Below, one piece after another: positions 17,021 through 27,157 of a stretch of 37,728 nt of DNA. The position numbers and the translations under genes were made by a program. The stretch lies in NCBI RefSeq assembly GCF_000613785.1, contig NZ_BAJQ01000026.1, positions 1 to 37,728 of the forward strand, in the 5' to 3' direction. The notes beneath the pieces are model-generated. The model was not told the origin of the DNA. It worked only from the letters and a program-made list of their open reading frames with translations, and made no database searches. Origin of the DNA: Segatella oulorum JCM 14966 (GTDB taxonomy: Bacteria; Bacteroidota; Bacteroidia; Bacteroidales; Bacteroidaceae). Positions within the stretch are counted from its first letter, which is position 1; every line of letters begins with the position of its first letter.

Positions 17021-17247
17021 TTATATTTGTTCGCTTTTAAGTTTATTCGACTTTGTAAGAAGAAGTGCTTCCACATCTTTACGTTTGCAATAGCACTTGT
17101 GTCCGATCTGCGTAAACGACAGCATACCCATATCGTGATAATGCTACAAGGTGCGTTTACTGATATTCGGTAGCCCATACATATCTCCATTGCGCGGCCT
17201 GTCTGTGCACTTGCTCTTCTCTCCGAATGTCTTGTGGTAGCATTCTT
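17021..17247 (-). pseudogene. Decayed helix-turn-helix gene, first of a pair
   Basis: One minus-strand frame reads ECYHKTFGEKSKCTDR, then NGDMYGLPNISKRTL, an in-frame TAG where the family has Gln, then HYHDMGMLSFTQIGHKCYCK and RKDVEALLLTKSNKLKSEQI to a stop at 17021. ISKRTLxHYxDxGxLxFTxIGHKxYxKxxDV is the signature of the small HTH proteins of Bacteroidales mobile elements. The 5' part is cut where the IS982-type fragment starts. Confidence 0.7.
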
Positions 17248-17602
17248 ATAAAATACATATAGCGATGATAACCAAGGATAAAGTTACAGAAATATTCTGT
17301 ATTATCGATGAATTTGGCAAGAATTTAGACGGTGAATTGAAGAAAACCTGTGCTTATCCGCCCATAATGGTAGTGGGAAATGTTACAGAAATCGTAAAGG
17401 GAGACTTTCCGAAAGTGAGATGATAACGATTCTTATATGCTATTATTCGTACACCGCTCAATACATAACTTTATCATGAACCTATGTTCTGTCCTTATTG
17501 CCTATTGCTTTTTTGACAATAAACTAGAGGCATTACCTGTTTATATTGAAAAATCAAGGCTGTTAGAACTATTTGTATACTAAGCTTATCCCGAAATCGC
17601 GT
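17247..17602 (+). mobile_element. Internally deleted IS982-type element
   Basis: From the ATG at 17265 it codes MITKDKVTEIFCIIDEF, then after one frameshift NGSGKCYRNRKGRLSESEMI to ICYY, and jumps straight to HRSIHNFIMNLCSVLIAYCF and the transposase C-terminus ending at 17583. The central part, including the DDE residues, is missing. The right terminal repeat at 17585-17602 reads ACGCGATTTCGGGATAAG on the minus strand. The left end is lost: similarity to the copy at 36404-36892 starts only at CTTATAAAA near 17245, directly against the HTH relic. Confidence 0.8.
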
Positions 17603-17628
17603 ACCATTTTAGTAGACAAAAGAGGGAA

Positions 17629-18576
17629 CTACTGGTATGAAAGTTGTAACAGGCTACAAGCCTTTGACAGTTTTTCTTCCATGGGGAGCATTGCATCTAT
17701 CCAATGAATTGTGAAACCACGGCGCTCCATACCACGAAACCATGTCATTTGTCGTTTTGCAAATTGATGAATTGCTATTTCTAACTGTCGAAACATCTCT
17801 TCAAAAGTCAATTTCCCTACTACGTATTCTGTCACAAATTTATACTCTAAACCATAATAAATAAGGTCATCGGCGGGAATTCCTTGTTGCAATAGTTGCT
17901 CTACTTCTGCAATCATTCCAGCATTGAGACGTGCTTGTAAGCGTTGTGTTATTCTCTGACGACGAGCTTCTCGGTCAATGTTTAGACCAATGATGAGAGA
18001 CGAAATAGGAGGATATTCTCGTTCGAGTGTAGGGTGTTGCAGATTATAGGTCTCAATTTCTATCGCACGAATAGCGCGCTGACAGGAATCAACATCCGTT
18101 GTATTGTGTAGCGAGTCTCCCTGTTGTTGTTTCAATTGTTTTAAAATTTCCGTTAGCTCATCTAATGTTTTATGAGCTAATTCTTGACGTAATACCTCAT
18201 TTTGTGGAACTGGCGATAGGTGGTAGCCTTTCAAAACCGATTCGATATAAAGTCCTGTCCCACCGCAAAGAATAGGTTGTGCGCCCCGTTTACGAATGTC
18301 TTCATAGGCTTTCATAAAATCTTCTTGATAGCGAAAGAGGTTATATTTCGTTCCAGGATCGCAGATGTCTATCAAATGATAGGGAATAGCTTGTCCGTCT
18401 ACTATATAATCCGATAAATCTTTGCCCGTACCAATGTCCATTCCACGATAAACCTGACGACTATCGCCACTTAGGATTTCACCACATTGTGTCGCAGCTA
18501 AGTGAGTTGCAAATGTTGTTTTCCCCGATGCTGTAGGTCCGAGAATTGTGATTAAAGGTGCTGTTTCATTTGTCAT
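17629..18576 (-). CDS. miaA: tRNA dimethylallyltransferase (MiaA)
   Basis: Adds the dimethylallyl group to A37 of tRNAs reading U-initial codons. The P-loop GPTASGKT is at residues 13-20, followed by SGDSRQVYRGMDIGTGK (about 36-52), the GGTGLYIESVLKG motif near 104-116 and FAKRQMTWFRG (about 283-293) at the tRNA-binding end. Length 315 is usual. A -7 promoter box ends 5 bases before the ATG, and the gap terminator lies just upstream, so miaA seems independently transcribed, possibly as a leaderless mRNA. Confidence 0.95.
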   Translation of the reverse strand: MTNETAPLITILGPTASGKTTFATHLAATQCGEILSGDSRQVYRGMDIGTGKDLSDYIVDGQAIPYHLIDICDPGTKYNLFRYQEDFMKAYEDIRKRGAQPILCGGTGLYIESVLKGYHLSPVPQNEVLRQELAHKTLDELTEILKQLKQQQGDSLHNTTDVDSCQRAIRAIEIETYNLQHPTLEREYPPISSLIIGLNIDREARRQRITQRLQARLNAGMIAEVEQLLQQGIPADDLIYYGLEYKFVTEYVVGKLTFEEMFRQLEIAIHQFAKRQMTWFRGMERRGFTIHWIDAMLPMEEKLSKACSLLQLSYQ

Positions 18577-18581
18577 GTGAG

Positions 18582-18589
18582 CAAAGATA
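18582..18589 (-). promoter_or_regulatory. -7 box abutting the miaA start
   Basis: Reverse strand TATCTTTG is a perfect TAnnTTTG. Its last G is 6 bases from the A of the miaA ATG, so the predicted start of transcription coincides with the start codon. Confidence 0.5.
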
Positions 18590-18591
18590 AT

Positions 18592-18623
18592 AAAAAATCT
18601 CTGTCAGCACGGCTGACAGAGAT
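18592..18623 (-). terminator. Intrinsic terminator after gap
   Basis: ATCTCTGTCAG (18597-18607) pairs with CTGACAGAGAT (18613-18623); on the minus strand the stem is followed by TTTTTTA. It separates gap from miaA. Confidence 0.88.
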
Positions 18624-18683
18624 GATTTTAACCTGCTAAGAATGTACGATGTACAATCAAGCAAAGGTCTTATGGGTTGTTTC

Positions 18684-19751
18684 TTACTTCAATTCAGCAA
18701 GGTACTTGATGGTACGAACCATTTGAGAAGTGTAAGAGTTCTCATTGTCATACCAAGAAACAACCTGTACTTGGTAGCAGCCATCAGCTACTTTGCTAAC
18801 CATAGTCTGGGTAGCATCGAAGAGAGAACCGAAGCGCATGCCGATAACATCAGAAGAAACGATTTCGTCTTCGTTGTAACCAAAGCTCTCTGTTGCTGCT
18901 GCCTTCATTGCTGCATTGATACCTTCAACCGTTACATCGTTGCCTTTAACAACAGCTGTAAGGATGGTTGTTGAACCGGTTGGAGTTGGAACGCGCTGTG
19001 CAGAACCAATCAATTTGCCATTCAACTCAGGGATAACGAGACCGATAGCCTTTGCAGCACCTGTTGAGTTAGGAACGATATTGCAAGCACCTGCGCGTGA
19101 ACGACGGAGGTCACCCTTGCGCTGAGGACCATCAAGAATCATTTGGTCGCCCGTATAAGCATGAATCGTTGACATGATACCGCTTTGGATTTGAGCATAC
19201 TTGTTCAACGCTGCTGCCATAGGAGCCAAGCAGTTGGTTGTGCACGAAGCTGCAGAGATAACGGTATCTGCGGGAGTCAATGTCTTGTGGTTTACGTTGT
19301 AAACGATGGTTGGGAGATCATTTCCTGCAGGAGCTGAGATAACAACCTTCTTAGCACCAGCCTGCAAGTGAGCAGAAGCCTTAGCTTTTGAAGTGTAGAA
19401 ACCTGTGCACTCAAGTACAACGTCTACGCCCAACTTTCCCCAAGGAAGTTCTGCTGCGTTTGGCTTTGCATAAATTGTGATTTCCTTACCATCAACAGTG
19501 ATAGATCCCGGCGTAACAACAGTTTTGCCATCTTCGCCAAGAACTGCATCCTTATAGCTTACAGTGTGCTTACCTTCACCATATTTACCTGCGAAGCCAC
19601 CCTGAGCAGTGTCATACTTCAAGAGGTGTGCAAGCATTTTTGGGCTTGTCAAGTCGTTGATAGCAACAACTTCATAACCTTCAGCCTCAAACATTTGACG
19701 GAATGCGAGGCGACCGATACGGCCGAAACCGTTAATAGCTACTTTTGTCAT
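18684..19751 (-). CDS. gap: Glyceraldehyde-3-phosphate dehydrogenase, type I
   Basis: Glycolytic NAD-dependent enzyme. The Rossmann motif INGFGRIGR is at residues 6-14, the catalytic cysteine is C170 in SAASCTTNC and the partner histidine H197 in [24 protein letters not shown] near the C-terminus is the family signature. The length of 355 exceeds the usual 335 owing to an extended loop around residues 65-90 ([20 protein letters not shown]). It has its own promoter and terminator. Strong codon bias is consistent with high expression. Confidence 0.97.
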   Translation of the reverse strand: MTKVAINGFGRIGRLAFRQMFEAEGYEVVAINDLTSPKMLAHLLKYDTAQGGFAGKYGEGKHTVSYKDAVLGEDGKTVVTPGSITVDGKEITIYAKPNAAELPWGKLGVDVVLECTGFYTSKAKASAHLQAGAKKVVISAPAGNDLPTIVYNVNHKTLTPADTVISAASCTTNCLAPMAAALNKYAQIQSGIMSTIHAYTGDQMILDGPQRKGDLRRSRAGACNIVPNSTGAAKAIGLVIPELNGKLIGSAQRVPTPTGSTTILTAVVKGNDVTVEGINAAMKAAATESFGYNEDEIVSSDVIGMRFGSLFDATQTMVSKVADGCYQVQVVSWYDNENSYTSQMVRTIKYLAELK

Positions 19752-19833
19752 TTTTACTTTTTGTTTTTATAAGAGTTTATAAAATATAACTTTTTCTATG
19801 TTACATAGCAGAATATTCTCCCGCTGACGGTTG

Positions 19834-19841
19834 CAAAGATA
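19834..19841 (-). promoter_or_regulatory. -7 box for gap
   Basis: Reverse strand TATCTTTG, a perfect TAnnTTTG, would give a leader of about 75 bases. The upstream region is a long A/T tract rather than a clear TTTG. Confidence 0.6.
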
Positions 19842-20018
19842 CAATATTTTTTTTTATTTTTGTAGCCGCAAATTGTATTAAATATTATAAAAAAACGGTG
19901 CATCACGGCTGTAAAATAGGGCTTGATTTAGCTTGGGTTTTTAATTTGTAAACTCGATATAACAAACAGTTGTTGCCGAGCAGAAACCGTTTATCACACA
20001 TTCATTTAACAAACAAAC

Positions 20019-20444
20019 ATGAGTAAATTTATTCAAGAGTTCAAAGAATTTGCCGTGAAAGGCAATGCAGTCGACATGGCTGTCGGCGTTATCATTGGTG
20101 GCGCATTTGGTAAAATCGTGTCGTCAATAGTCGATGATATTATCATGCCTCCCATCGGTTGGCTTATTGGTGGAGTGCAATTTAGTGATTTGAAGATTAC
20201 ACTTCCGCAATTATCTGTTCCAGGATTAGAGCAGACACAGGCCGTAACCATCAACTATGGCAACTTTCTACAGACGGTGTTTAACTTTCTGATTATCGCT
20301 TTCTGTGTATTCTTGATGGTGAAGGGCATCAACAAACTGAGTAAAAAGAAAATAGAAGAGCCTGCTGCACCTGCTCCAGAGCCAGAACCTTCGAAAGAAG
20401 AGCAGCTGCTGAGTGAAATCCGTGATTTATTGAAAAATAAATAA
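20019..20444 (+). CDS. mscL: Large-conductance mechanosensitive channel (MscL)
   Basis: Inner-membrane channel that releases solutes on hypo-osmotic shock. The N-terminus [49 protein letters not shown] (residues 4-52) contains the amphipathic helix and pore-lining TM1; TM2 is [24 protein letters not shown] (about 82-105). The C-terminus is a charged bundle after a Pro/Glu-rich linker. It has 141 residues, normal. It stands alone between gap (divergent) and a terminator. Confidence 0.97.
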   Translation: MSKFIQEFKEFAVKGNAVDMAVGVIIGGAFGKIVSSIVDDIIMPPIGWLIGGVQFSDLKITLPQLSVPGLEQTQAVTINYGNFLQTVFNFLIIAFCVFLMVKGINKLSKKKIEEPAAPAPEPEPSKEEQLLSEIRDLLKNK

Positions 20445-20478
20445 AACAATGTAGGGGAATTACCTTTTATAAGTATTT

Positions 20479-20512
20479 GAGGCGGAGATGCAAGCACATC
20501 TTCGCCTCTTTA
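20479..20512 (+). terminator. Intrinsic terminator after mscL
   Basis: GAGGCGGAGATG (20479-20490) pairs with CATCTTCGCCTC (20497-20508), with one G-T pair, followed by TTTATT. Confidence 0.85.
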
Positions 20513-20563
20513 TTGTTTCTATGGTTAAAGAAAGCTTTTTGTTAGCCATTGGGCTGGTTAGCG

Positions 20564-22588
20564 TTAGAATTTTAAAATAGTTTGTATCTGAATATCGGCT
20601 TGAACGGGATGCATAATTTGTTGAGGGCCGGTGCCGATTGTCTGGCGATCAAAATAATGGGTCAGACCCGCGTGAGCAATGAAAATGAAGTGACGGTTGC
20701 AAACGAGTTTACTTTGTAAGGCGTAGCGCATACCTTTTCCTGAGAAGCGTAGAAAATGAAATTGATAGCGCAACGCCCGTTCATATTGGTAGAGTGCAGC
20801 TTGGTTGTCTTGGGTATAAAAATAGGCGATGTGTGCTGTGATGGATGCTGCATTCCAGCTTTTTGTGGCAGTTTGTGACAATAGAAATCCTGGAGATTGT
20901 TTTTCTTGTGCCACAACAACACCATTCAATTCTGTCTGACATTGCCATTGCCAAAGGGGATAAATCGTTTGCATGCGCATGCGATGCGTATGCTTGTTAT
21001 GTAGTTTGCTATGATCAGGAACATCTTGTTGTTGCAATCGGTAATTGTAGCGTACATTCATGCGCCAGTTGTTACCTTGAAAATCCCATTGCGCGCGTGC
21101 TTCTATGGCATGTGTTCCGGTAAAAGATTGTCGATATTTCGGCCAGGCGAAATAAGCATAGTCGGCTGCAAAATAGAGCTGATTCAGGGCATTGATGCGC
21201 CATTGTAAACTGGAGAAAAGGCCACTCTCATCTTGGACATGACCATTTTCGCCAAAACTTCGTGCGAATAAACTTTGGTAACGTAGGCTGTAGAAGCGTT
21301 GAATGAATTGCATTTGCACGCTACTACTTGCTTGCCAAGTGAGACTGTTGAGCGTGGCTAATGCGCAACACTTGTCCATAGCCGTTTCACCCATAAAACT
21401 TAGATGACGATTGGTGTAGCCGTAGTCTATCGAAAGATTGGTGAAGTGCTTCCCCACAGGAGCAAATTGCTTGTAGAGCCGTGTGGTGTTGGGGCGGAGA
21501 ACGCGGCTCAAAGTGGTATGGAGCAGGGTAGCGGCGAGGTGGAAACCATCTTTTGCATATTGTAGATGGGTTCCTGCAACAAACTGCTGATGGTTGTTTT
21601 TATGGAGCATCTCTTGCTCGGTTCTGTGCAGCCCATTATATAATAAGGTGGAAATTGTCGCAGAATCATCTTTATTTAGCGTGGCATCGTTCGCACGATA
21701 AGACACGAAATTTGTAGTGGTGATATATCGATTGAGTGCTATCGTTACGGCTGTGCCTTGGAGATAGTTACCTGCTGTGCGGGAGGCGTGTGGATGGAGT
21801 GTTGCTGTGGTGCGCTCTAAAGCGTAGCGTAGCATGGTTTTTCCCAAGGCAAAATCGTTGTTGATGACCAGCCCCATACCTATTTTCACACGATAATGTC
21901 CAATGATAGCTGTTTTAATGCTGTGAAAGCCGCGAAGTAAGAGGTAGCCTGCATAATGGTCGTAGCCGCAAGAGTTGCCTTGCCTGAAAAAGGGCTCGCC
22001 TGCATCTTGCGCACCAATTAGTCCCCATGCTATTTGGTGGTTGGCCTGAAAAGTGTAGCGAAAGTCGTGTTTTATGGGGCCGCCCAAATACTTTTTCTCT
22101 ATAAAACCACGACGCTGATAGAGTGGAATATTTGCGCTTAACACCATTTGATGATAGCCATGATGGAGAGAGTTTAACAATGAGTCATAAGGCTTTTCGG
22201 AGGGTTCTTCCACACTAACGAAATGCGAAAGTAGGCGTGCGCAAGCATTGCTGAGCGACGGAATGAGATGTAGTTCGGCCGTTGAGCGTATGTTTTGACA
22301 TTGATAGCGATAGAAAAGGATGTCTTCAATTTGCTGATCGCTCAGAAAAGGCAACTGTTCTAAGTCTTCACGTGTGGCACGATTGAGGGGAATGGGCTTA
22401 GCGATGAAAGATGCTAACCATTCATAAAGTTCTTCGCCAGGTTCTTCGTCGTCATCTTCTTCGCGCATGAGTTCTTGGTAATCTTCTTGCCATGTGGCTT
22501 GCGTTTGTGCTATTGATATGGTCGAAATGCAAGTGAGCAGTGCGGCCAATAACCATCTTAGGGGTTGTTTTGTGGGGCATTTGTTCAT
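20564..22588 (-). CDS. Helix-hairpin-helix outer-membrane protein
   Basis: A 674-residue exported protein. The signal peptide is LRWLLAALLTCISTISIAQ; an acidic stretch (REEDDDEEPGEELYEW) follows; then a ComEA-like helix-hairpin-helix region, LNRATREDLEQLPFLSDQQIEDILFYRYQ (about 72-100), repeated weakly at STAELHLIPSLSNACARLL. The rest is rich in alternating aromatic strands (HHGYHQMVLSANIPLYQRRGF to the end) that look like a beta barrel. Such HhH-plus-barrel proteins are common but uncharacterised in Bacteroidetes; DNA binding at the surface is possible but unproven. It has its own promoter, downstream of the LolA-like gene terminator. Confidence 0.8.
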   Translation of the reverse strand: MNKCPTKQPLRWLLAALLTCISTISIAQTQATWQEDYQELMREEDDDEEPGEELYEWLASFIAKPIPLNRATREDLEQLPFLSDQQIEDILFYRYQCQNIRSTAELHLIPSLSNACARLLSHFVSVEEPSEKPYDSLLNSLHHGYHQMVLSANIPLYQRRGFIEKKYLGGPIKHDFRYTFQANHQIAWGLIGAQDAGEPFFRQGNSCGYDHYAGYLLLRGFHSIKTAIIGHYRVKIGMGLVINNDFALGKTMLRYALERTTATLHPHASRTAGNYLQGTAVTIALNRYITTTNFVSYRANDATLNKDDSATISTLLYNGLHRTEQEMLHKNNHQQFVAGTHLQYAKDGFHLAATLLHTTLSRVLRPNTTRLYKQFAPVGKHFTNLSIDYGYTNRHLSFMGETAMDKCCALATLNSLTWQASSSVQMQFIQRFYSLRYQSLFARSFGENGHVQDESGLFSSLQWRINALNQLYFAADYAYFAWPKYRQSFTGTHAIEARAQWDFQGNNWRMNVRYNYRLQQQDVPDHSKLHNKHTHRMRMQTIYPLWQWQCQTELNGVVVAQEKQSPGFLLSQTATKSWNAASITAHIAYFYTQDNQAALYQYERALRYQFHFLRFSGKGMRYALQSKLVCNRHFIFIAHAGLTHYFDRQTIGTGPQQIMHPVQADIQIQTILKF

Positions 22589-22612
22589 GACCGGGATTTA
22601 TTCAAAGTGGTA

Positions 22613-22620
22613 CAAACCTA
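22613..22620 (-). promoter_or_regulatory. Candidate -7 box for the HhH protein gene
   Basis: Reverse strand TAGGTTTG fits TAnnTTTG and lies 24 bases before the ATG at 22588; the upstream element is weak (GTTGG). Confidence 0.4.
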
Positions 22621-22716
22621 AAGAAAAAAGTATTATGTTCCAACTTTTTTCATAAAGAATTGCATGTTGATGCGTTATTTAAGGTGTTAAATGGCAAAAA
22701 ATGGAGTGTAATGCTC

Positions 22717-22754
22717 AAAAAAAAGTCGTCTATGCGAAAAAACATAGACGACTT
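22717..22754 (-). terminator. Intrinsic terminator after the LolA-like gene
   Basis: AAGTCGTCTATG (22723-22734) pairs with CATAGACGACTT (22743-22754) around an 8-base loop; on the minus strand it is followed by eight T. Confidence 0.9.
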
Positions 22755-22795
22755 CTTGGGTGACTTTTGCAAGGGCTTATCACGGTGTTCTTATA

Positions 22796-23401
22796 TCATC
22801 TCAAATCAATGATTTCGGCTTTCGGAAAGTCTTTTGACTGGAATGAAAAGAGCGCAGCATTGTGCTCTTGCTGTTTAAAATTGGAAATTCTGATGGTAGT
22901 CCAGTTTGAAGCCTGACGCATCTTGATGAGCGTGGGCACATAAGTCTTGCTGATGGTGATGTAAAACTCTTGTGGCGATTGCTGCTTGTCGATGGCCGTG
23001 AGATGAATTTGATAAGGTGCTCGCACGCTTTTCATCGACAACTGGTAGCCTGTTTTGTAAAGCGACAAGAACTTATAGGGATTGAGTTGGGCTTGTTTTG
23101 CAGCATTCGGGGTCGTGATATTCACCTCGTTTGTGGCCTTCATATAGGTCCATTGCGTCTTTCCATTATACCACATGGTAGCTTTGTCTGTGCGTGCATG
23201 AAACATGTTCCCTTTGATGGCGATGGTGCCTTTCGTGGTTCCCACGTTGCCGGATTGGATAGAAAAGCTGGCCGATGCTCCTCCTTTGTGGCCAACAATG
23301 GTTGCTGCTTTGTCTAAAATCTTTCGTGCTTTGTCAGCCTGTTGCGCACAAACGCCCATCGTTAGAGCCGCAAACAGCATACAAAATAAAATTCGTTTCA
23401 T
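22796..23401 (-). CDS. LolA-like periplasmic lipoprotein-carrier protein
   Basis: A 201-residue exported protein: the signal peptide MKRILFCMLFAALTMGVCAQ precedes a LolA/LolB-type half-barrel (SASFSIQSGNVGTTKGTIAIKGNMFHARTDKATMWYNGKTQWTY, about 43-86, then NEVNITTP). Family knowledge assigns such proteins to carrying lipoproteins across the periplasm; Bacteroidetes have several divergent paralogues, so this one may have another hydrophobic cargo. It is monocistronic, with a -7 box and a terminator. Confidence 0.8.
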   Translation of the reverse strand: MKRILFCMLFAALTMGVCAQQADKARKILDKAATIVGHKGGASASFSIQSGNVGTTKGTIAIKGNMFHARTDKATMWYNGKTQWTYMKATNEVNITTPNAAKQAQLNPYKFLSLYKTGYQLSMKSVRAPYQIHLTAIDKQQSPQEFYITISKTYVPTLIKMRQASNWTTIRISNFKQQEHNAALFSFQSKDFPKAEIIDLR

Positions 23402-23440
23402 TCTTTTTGTTTCTTGTTGTTATCTATTTTCTTTGTGGAG

Positions 23441-23448
23441 CAAAAGTA
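23441..23448 (-). promoter_or_regulatory. Candidate -7 box for the LolA-like gene
   Basis: Reverse strand TACTTTTG fits TAnnTTTG and lies 39 bases before the ATG. The rest of the gap between this and pfkA (23450-23690) shows no gene or repeat that I can support. Confidence 0.5.
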
Positions 23449-23691
23449 CAAAATGTTTCGTAGCCGTGCTTCATCCCGCATGAAAATTAAAGTTTATTTC
23501 ACCAAGAATGCAGGATGAGCCGCTTCGCATCAAGGGGCAGCACACATTTTAGCCAATAGTAGCCGATAGGCCCCCCTCCTTTCTAATGCGTTTTCTATGC
23601 CATTTTGCAGGTGCATGTCTGTTCTGTTTCACGATGAAAAACGAAAAATCGTTCTCCAAAAGGGTGAAATCAAATAAAATGGTCATTCATT

Positions 23692-23722
23692 TTTGCCGTG
23701 TTCAGAATAATTGTTATCTTTG
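23692..23722 (+). promoter_or_regulatory. Complete Bacteroidetes-type promoter for pfkA
   Basis: TTTG at 23692-23695, a 19-bp spacer, and TATCTTTG at 23715-23722 match the -33/-7 consensus exactly. The predicted leader is about 65 bases. Confidence 0.8.
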
Positions 23723-23792
23723 CCCCGATGAAAGCATTATGAAAAGCTAATGCTGAAGCGCAAACGATAATAAGAATAAAAGATATACGATA

Positions 23793-24770
23793 ATGGCAAA
23801 GATTAAAACAATTGGCATACTTACTTCTGGTGGTGACGCGCCAGGAATGAATGCAGCTATTCGTGCGGTGACGCGCGCCGGAATTTACAATGGTTTCCAA
23901 ATTAAGGCTGTATATCGTGGGTATGATGGTCTCATTAATGATGAAATCGTAGACTTTACGACCGAGAATGTGAGCGGCATTATCAGTGAAGGGGGAACTG
24001 TCCTGAAGACGGCACGCTCTACAGACTTTGCGACCGTTGAAGGACGTGCCAAGGCTTATGAAAATATTGTGAAAGAAGATATTAATGCCTTGGTCGTGAT
24101 TGGTGGCAATGGCTCGTTAACAGGTGCAATGAAGCTTGCTGAAGAGTATGACATTTGTTGTATTGGTTTGCCGGGAACTATCGACAATGATCTCTACGGC
24201 ACGGATAGTACGATTGGTTATGACACAACGGTGAATACCATTGTTGAATGTGTTGACCGTATCCGTGATACTGCGCAGAGCCATGAACGTATTTTCTTTG
24301 TGGAAGTGATGGGGCGCGATGCTGGCTTCTTAGCGCAGAACTCGGCTATAGCAGCAGGTGCTGAGGCGGCCATTATTCCTGAAGATAGTACCGATGTCGA
24401 CCAATTAGCACAGTTTATGGAACGCGGAATTCGTAAGAGTAAGCGGAGTAGCATCGTTATCGTCAGCGAGAGTCCTAAGTGTGGCGCTATCTATTATGCA
24501 AATCGTGTGAAAAAAGAATTTCCGCAATATGATGTGAAAATATCTATTCTGGGTCATCTCCAGCGTGGTGGACGTCCATCGGCTCGTGATCGTATTTTAG
24601 CTTGTCGAACGGGAGTTGGTGCCGTTGAAGCAATCATGCAGGGACAACGCAATGTGATGGTGGGCATTCGTAACGGTGAGATTGTTTATGTTCCGTTGAG
24701 CGAGGCCATTCGTAGTGACAAACCTTTAGATCGGAAGCTTATTAAGGTGCTTGATGAATTGAGCATCTAA
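23793..24770 (+). CDS. pfkA: 6-Phosphofructokinase, ATP type
   Basis: Phosphorylates fructose 6-phosphate in glycolysis. [14 protein letters not shown] (11-24) and [14 protein letters not shown] (125-138, catalytic Asp131) are intact, MGRDAGFLA (about 173-181) binds substrate, and [14 protein letters not shown] is the C-terminal signature. The nucleotide loop reads GGNGS (104-108): Asn106 stands where E. coli Pfk has the magnesium-linked Asp103; the following Gly keeps it in the ATP rather than pyrophosphate class. The length of 325 is standard. It has its own perfect promoter and no clear terminator before the ATP synthase promoter. Confidence 0.95.
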   Translation: MAKIKTIGILTSGGDAPGMNAAIRAVTRAGIYNGFQIKAVYRGYDGLINDEIVDFTTENVSGIISEGGTVLKTARSTDFATVEGRAKAYENIVKEDINALVVIGGNGSLTGAMKLAEEYDICCIGLPGTIDNDLYGTDSTIGYDTTVNTIVECVDRIRDTAQSHERIFFVEVMGRDAGFLAQNSAIAAGAEAAIIPEDSTDVDQLAQFMERGIRKSKRSSIVIVSESPKCGAIYYANRVKKEFPQYDVKISILGHLQRGGRPSARDRILACRTGVGAVEAIMQGQRNVMVGIRNGEIVYVPLSEAIRSDKPLDRKLIKVLDELSI

Positions 24771-24823
24771 AGTTTAAGAAAGTATAAAAATAAGGTGGCT
24801 ACGAAAATAAAGAAAGAATAGTT

Positions 24824-24854
24824 TTTGTTATTTTTTTGAATATTGGTACTTTTG
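24824..24854 (+). promoter_or_regulatory. Complete promoter for the ATP synthase operon
   Basis: TTTG at 24824-24827, a 19-bp spacer and TACTTTTG at 24847-24854 match the Bacteroidetes consensus. The leader to the atpD ATG is about 40 bases. Confidence 0.8.
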
Positions 24855-24886
24855 TCAAAGTATTTTAGTTGATAACGAATAAATAA

Positions 24887-26425
<1,539 letters not shown>

Positions 26426-26476
26426 AGGAGATAAGAATTTTAAAAGGAAAGTCACATTGTAGTAGAAAAGAATTAC

Positions 26477-26722
26477 ATGCTGAGATTGAAGATTATAAGC
26501 CCAGAACGGACTATTTTTGATGGAGAGGTCGTTCGTGTAGTTGTTCCTGGTACAATGGGAATGTTTGAGATATTGGAGCATCATGCGCCCATTATCTCTT
26601 CATTGACTGCTGGCGTTGTGAGCTATCTTTCCGACAAGCAAGAGCTTTCAGAACAGCCCGTTGCAGGTGGTTTTGTCGAGGTTCAGAAAGATGAGGTACG
26701 ATTGTGTGTTGAATTATCGTAA
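26477..26722 (+). CDS. atpC: F1 ATP synthase subunit epsilon, beta-sandwich domain only
   Basis: Central-stalk subunit. The 81 residues (MLRLKIISPERTIFDGEVVRVVVP, GMFEILEHHAPIISSL, GFVEVQKDEVRLCVE) cover the N-terminal beta-sandwich only; the C-terminal helical hairpin that inhibits ATP hydrolysis in E. coli is absent. Short epsilon proteins are usual in Bacteroidetes, so this is not a truncation of this copy. It follows atpD by 51 bp and almost touches the next gene. Confidence 0.93.
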   Translation: MLRLKIISPERTIFDGEVVRVVVPGTMGMFEILEHHAPIISSLTAGVVSYLSDKQELSEQPVAGGFVEVQKDEVRLCVELS

Positions 26723-26723
26723 A

Positions 26724-27134
26724 ATGCACGGCATTATAATGGGAAAAAACGTTTATAATGGAAAGAAATATGTACGTGAAGCGCTTCAAGTTGCGATGGG
26801 TACGTTTTTGTTAGAGCTATTGGTTCTGCAACTTCTTCAGTATCATGTCCTTCTTGCTCCGGTACTCATAGGACTTTGCTTTTTCCTAATCGTTGAAGTC
26901 GTTGTCGGAATAATTTGGGGGCACATCTACCAAAATCAGGTAGAAGTTAAGGCCTCTTTCTTGATGGGAGTTTCTGGTTTTCGCTTTCTTGTTGCATTAT
27001 TGGTTATTTTTATCTACTTCTTAGCAACGGGCAGAAATGCAATGATGTCTTTCTTGTTGCTCTTCGTTCCCTATTATTTTGCGATGCTTGTGCACCATCT
27101 CCTTTTTTTTACACACGTCAATAAATTGGCATAG
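26724..27134 (+). CDS. Small membrane protein of the ATP synthase operon, AtpI-like
   Basis: About 136 residues with four predicted membrane segments (TFLLELLVLQLLQY, LLAPVLIGLCFFLIVEVVVGI, FLVALLVIFIYFLATG, MMSFLLLFVPYYFAMLVHHLLFF). Its place between atpC and atpB and its topology suggest a counterpart of AtpI, which helps assemble the c-ring, but sequence likeness is not evident to me. The ATG at 26724, two bases after atpC, or the ATG at 26739 (MGKNVYNGKKY) can be the start; the frame extends further up only inside atpC. Confidence 0.75.
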   Translation: MHGIIMGKNVYNGKKYVREALQVAMGTFLLELLVLQLLQYHVLLAPVLIGLCFFLIVEVVVGIIWGHIYQNQVEVKASFLMGVSGFRFLVALLVIFIYFLATGRNAMMSFLLLFVPYYFAMLVHHLLFFTHVNKLA

Positions 27135-27157
27135 AATATTTTGTTGCGTTTAGAAAT

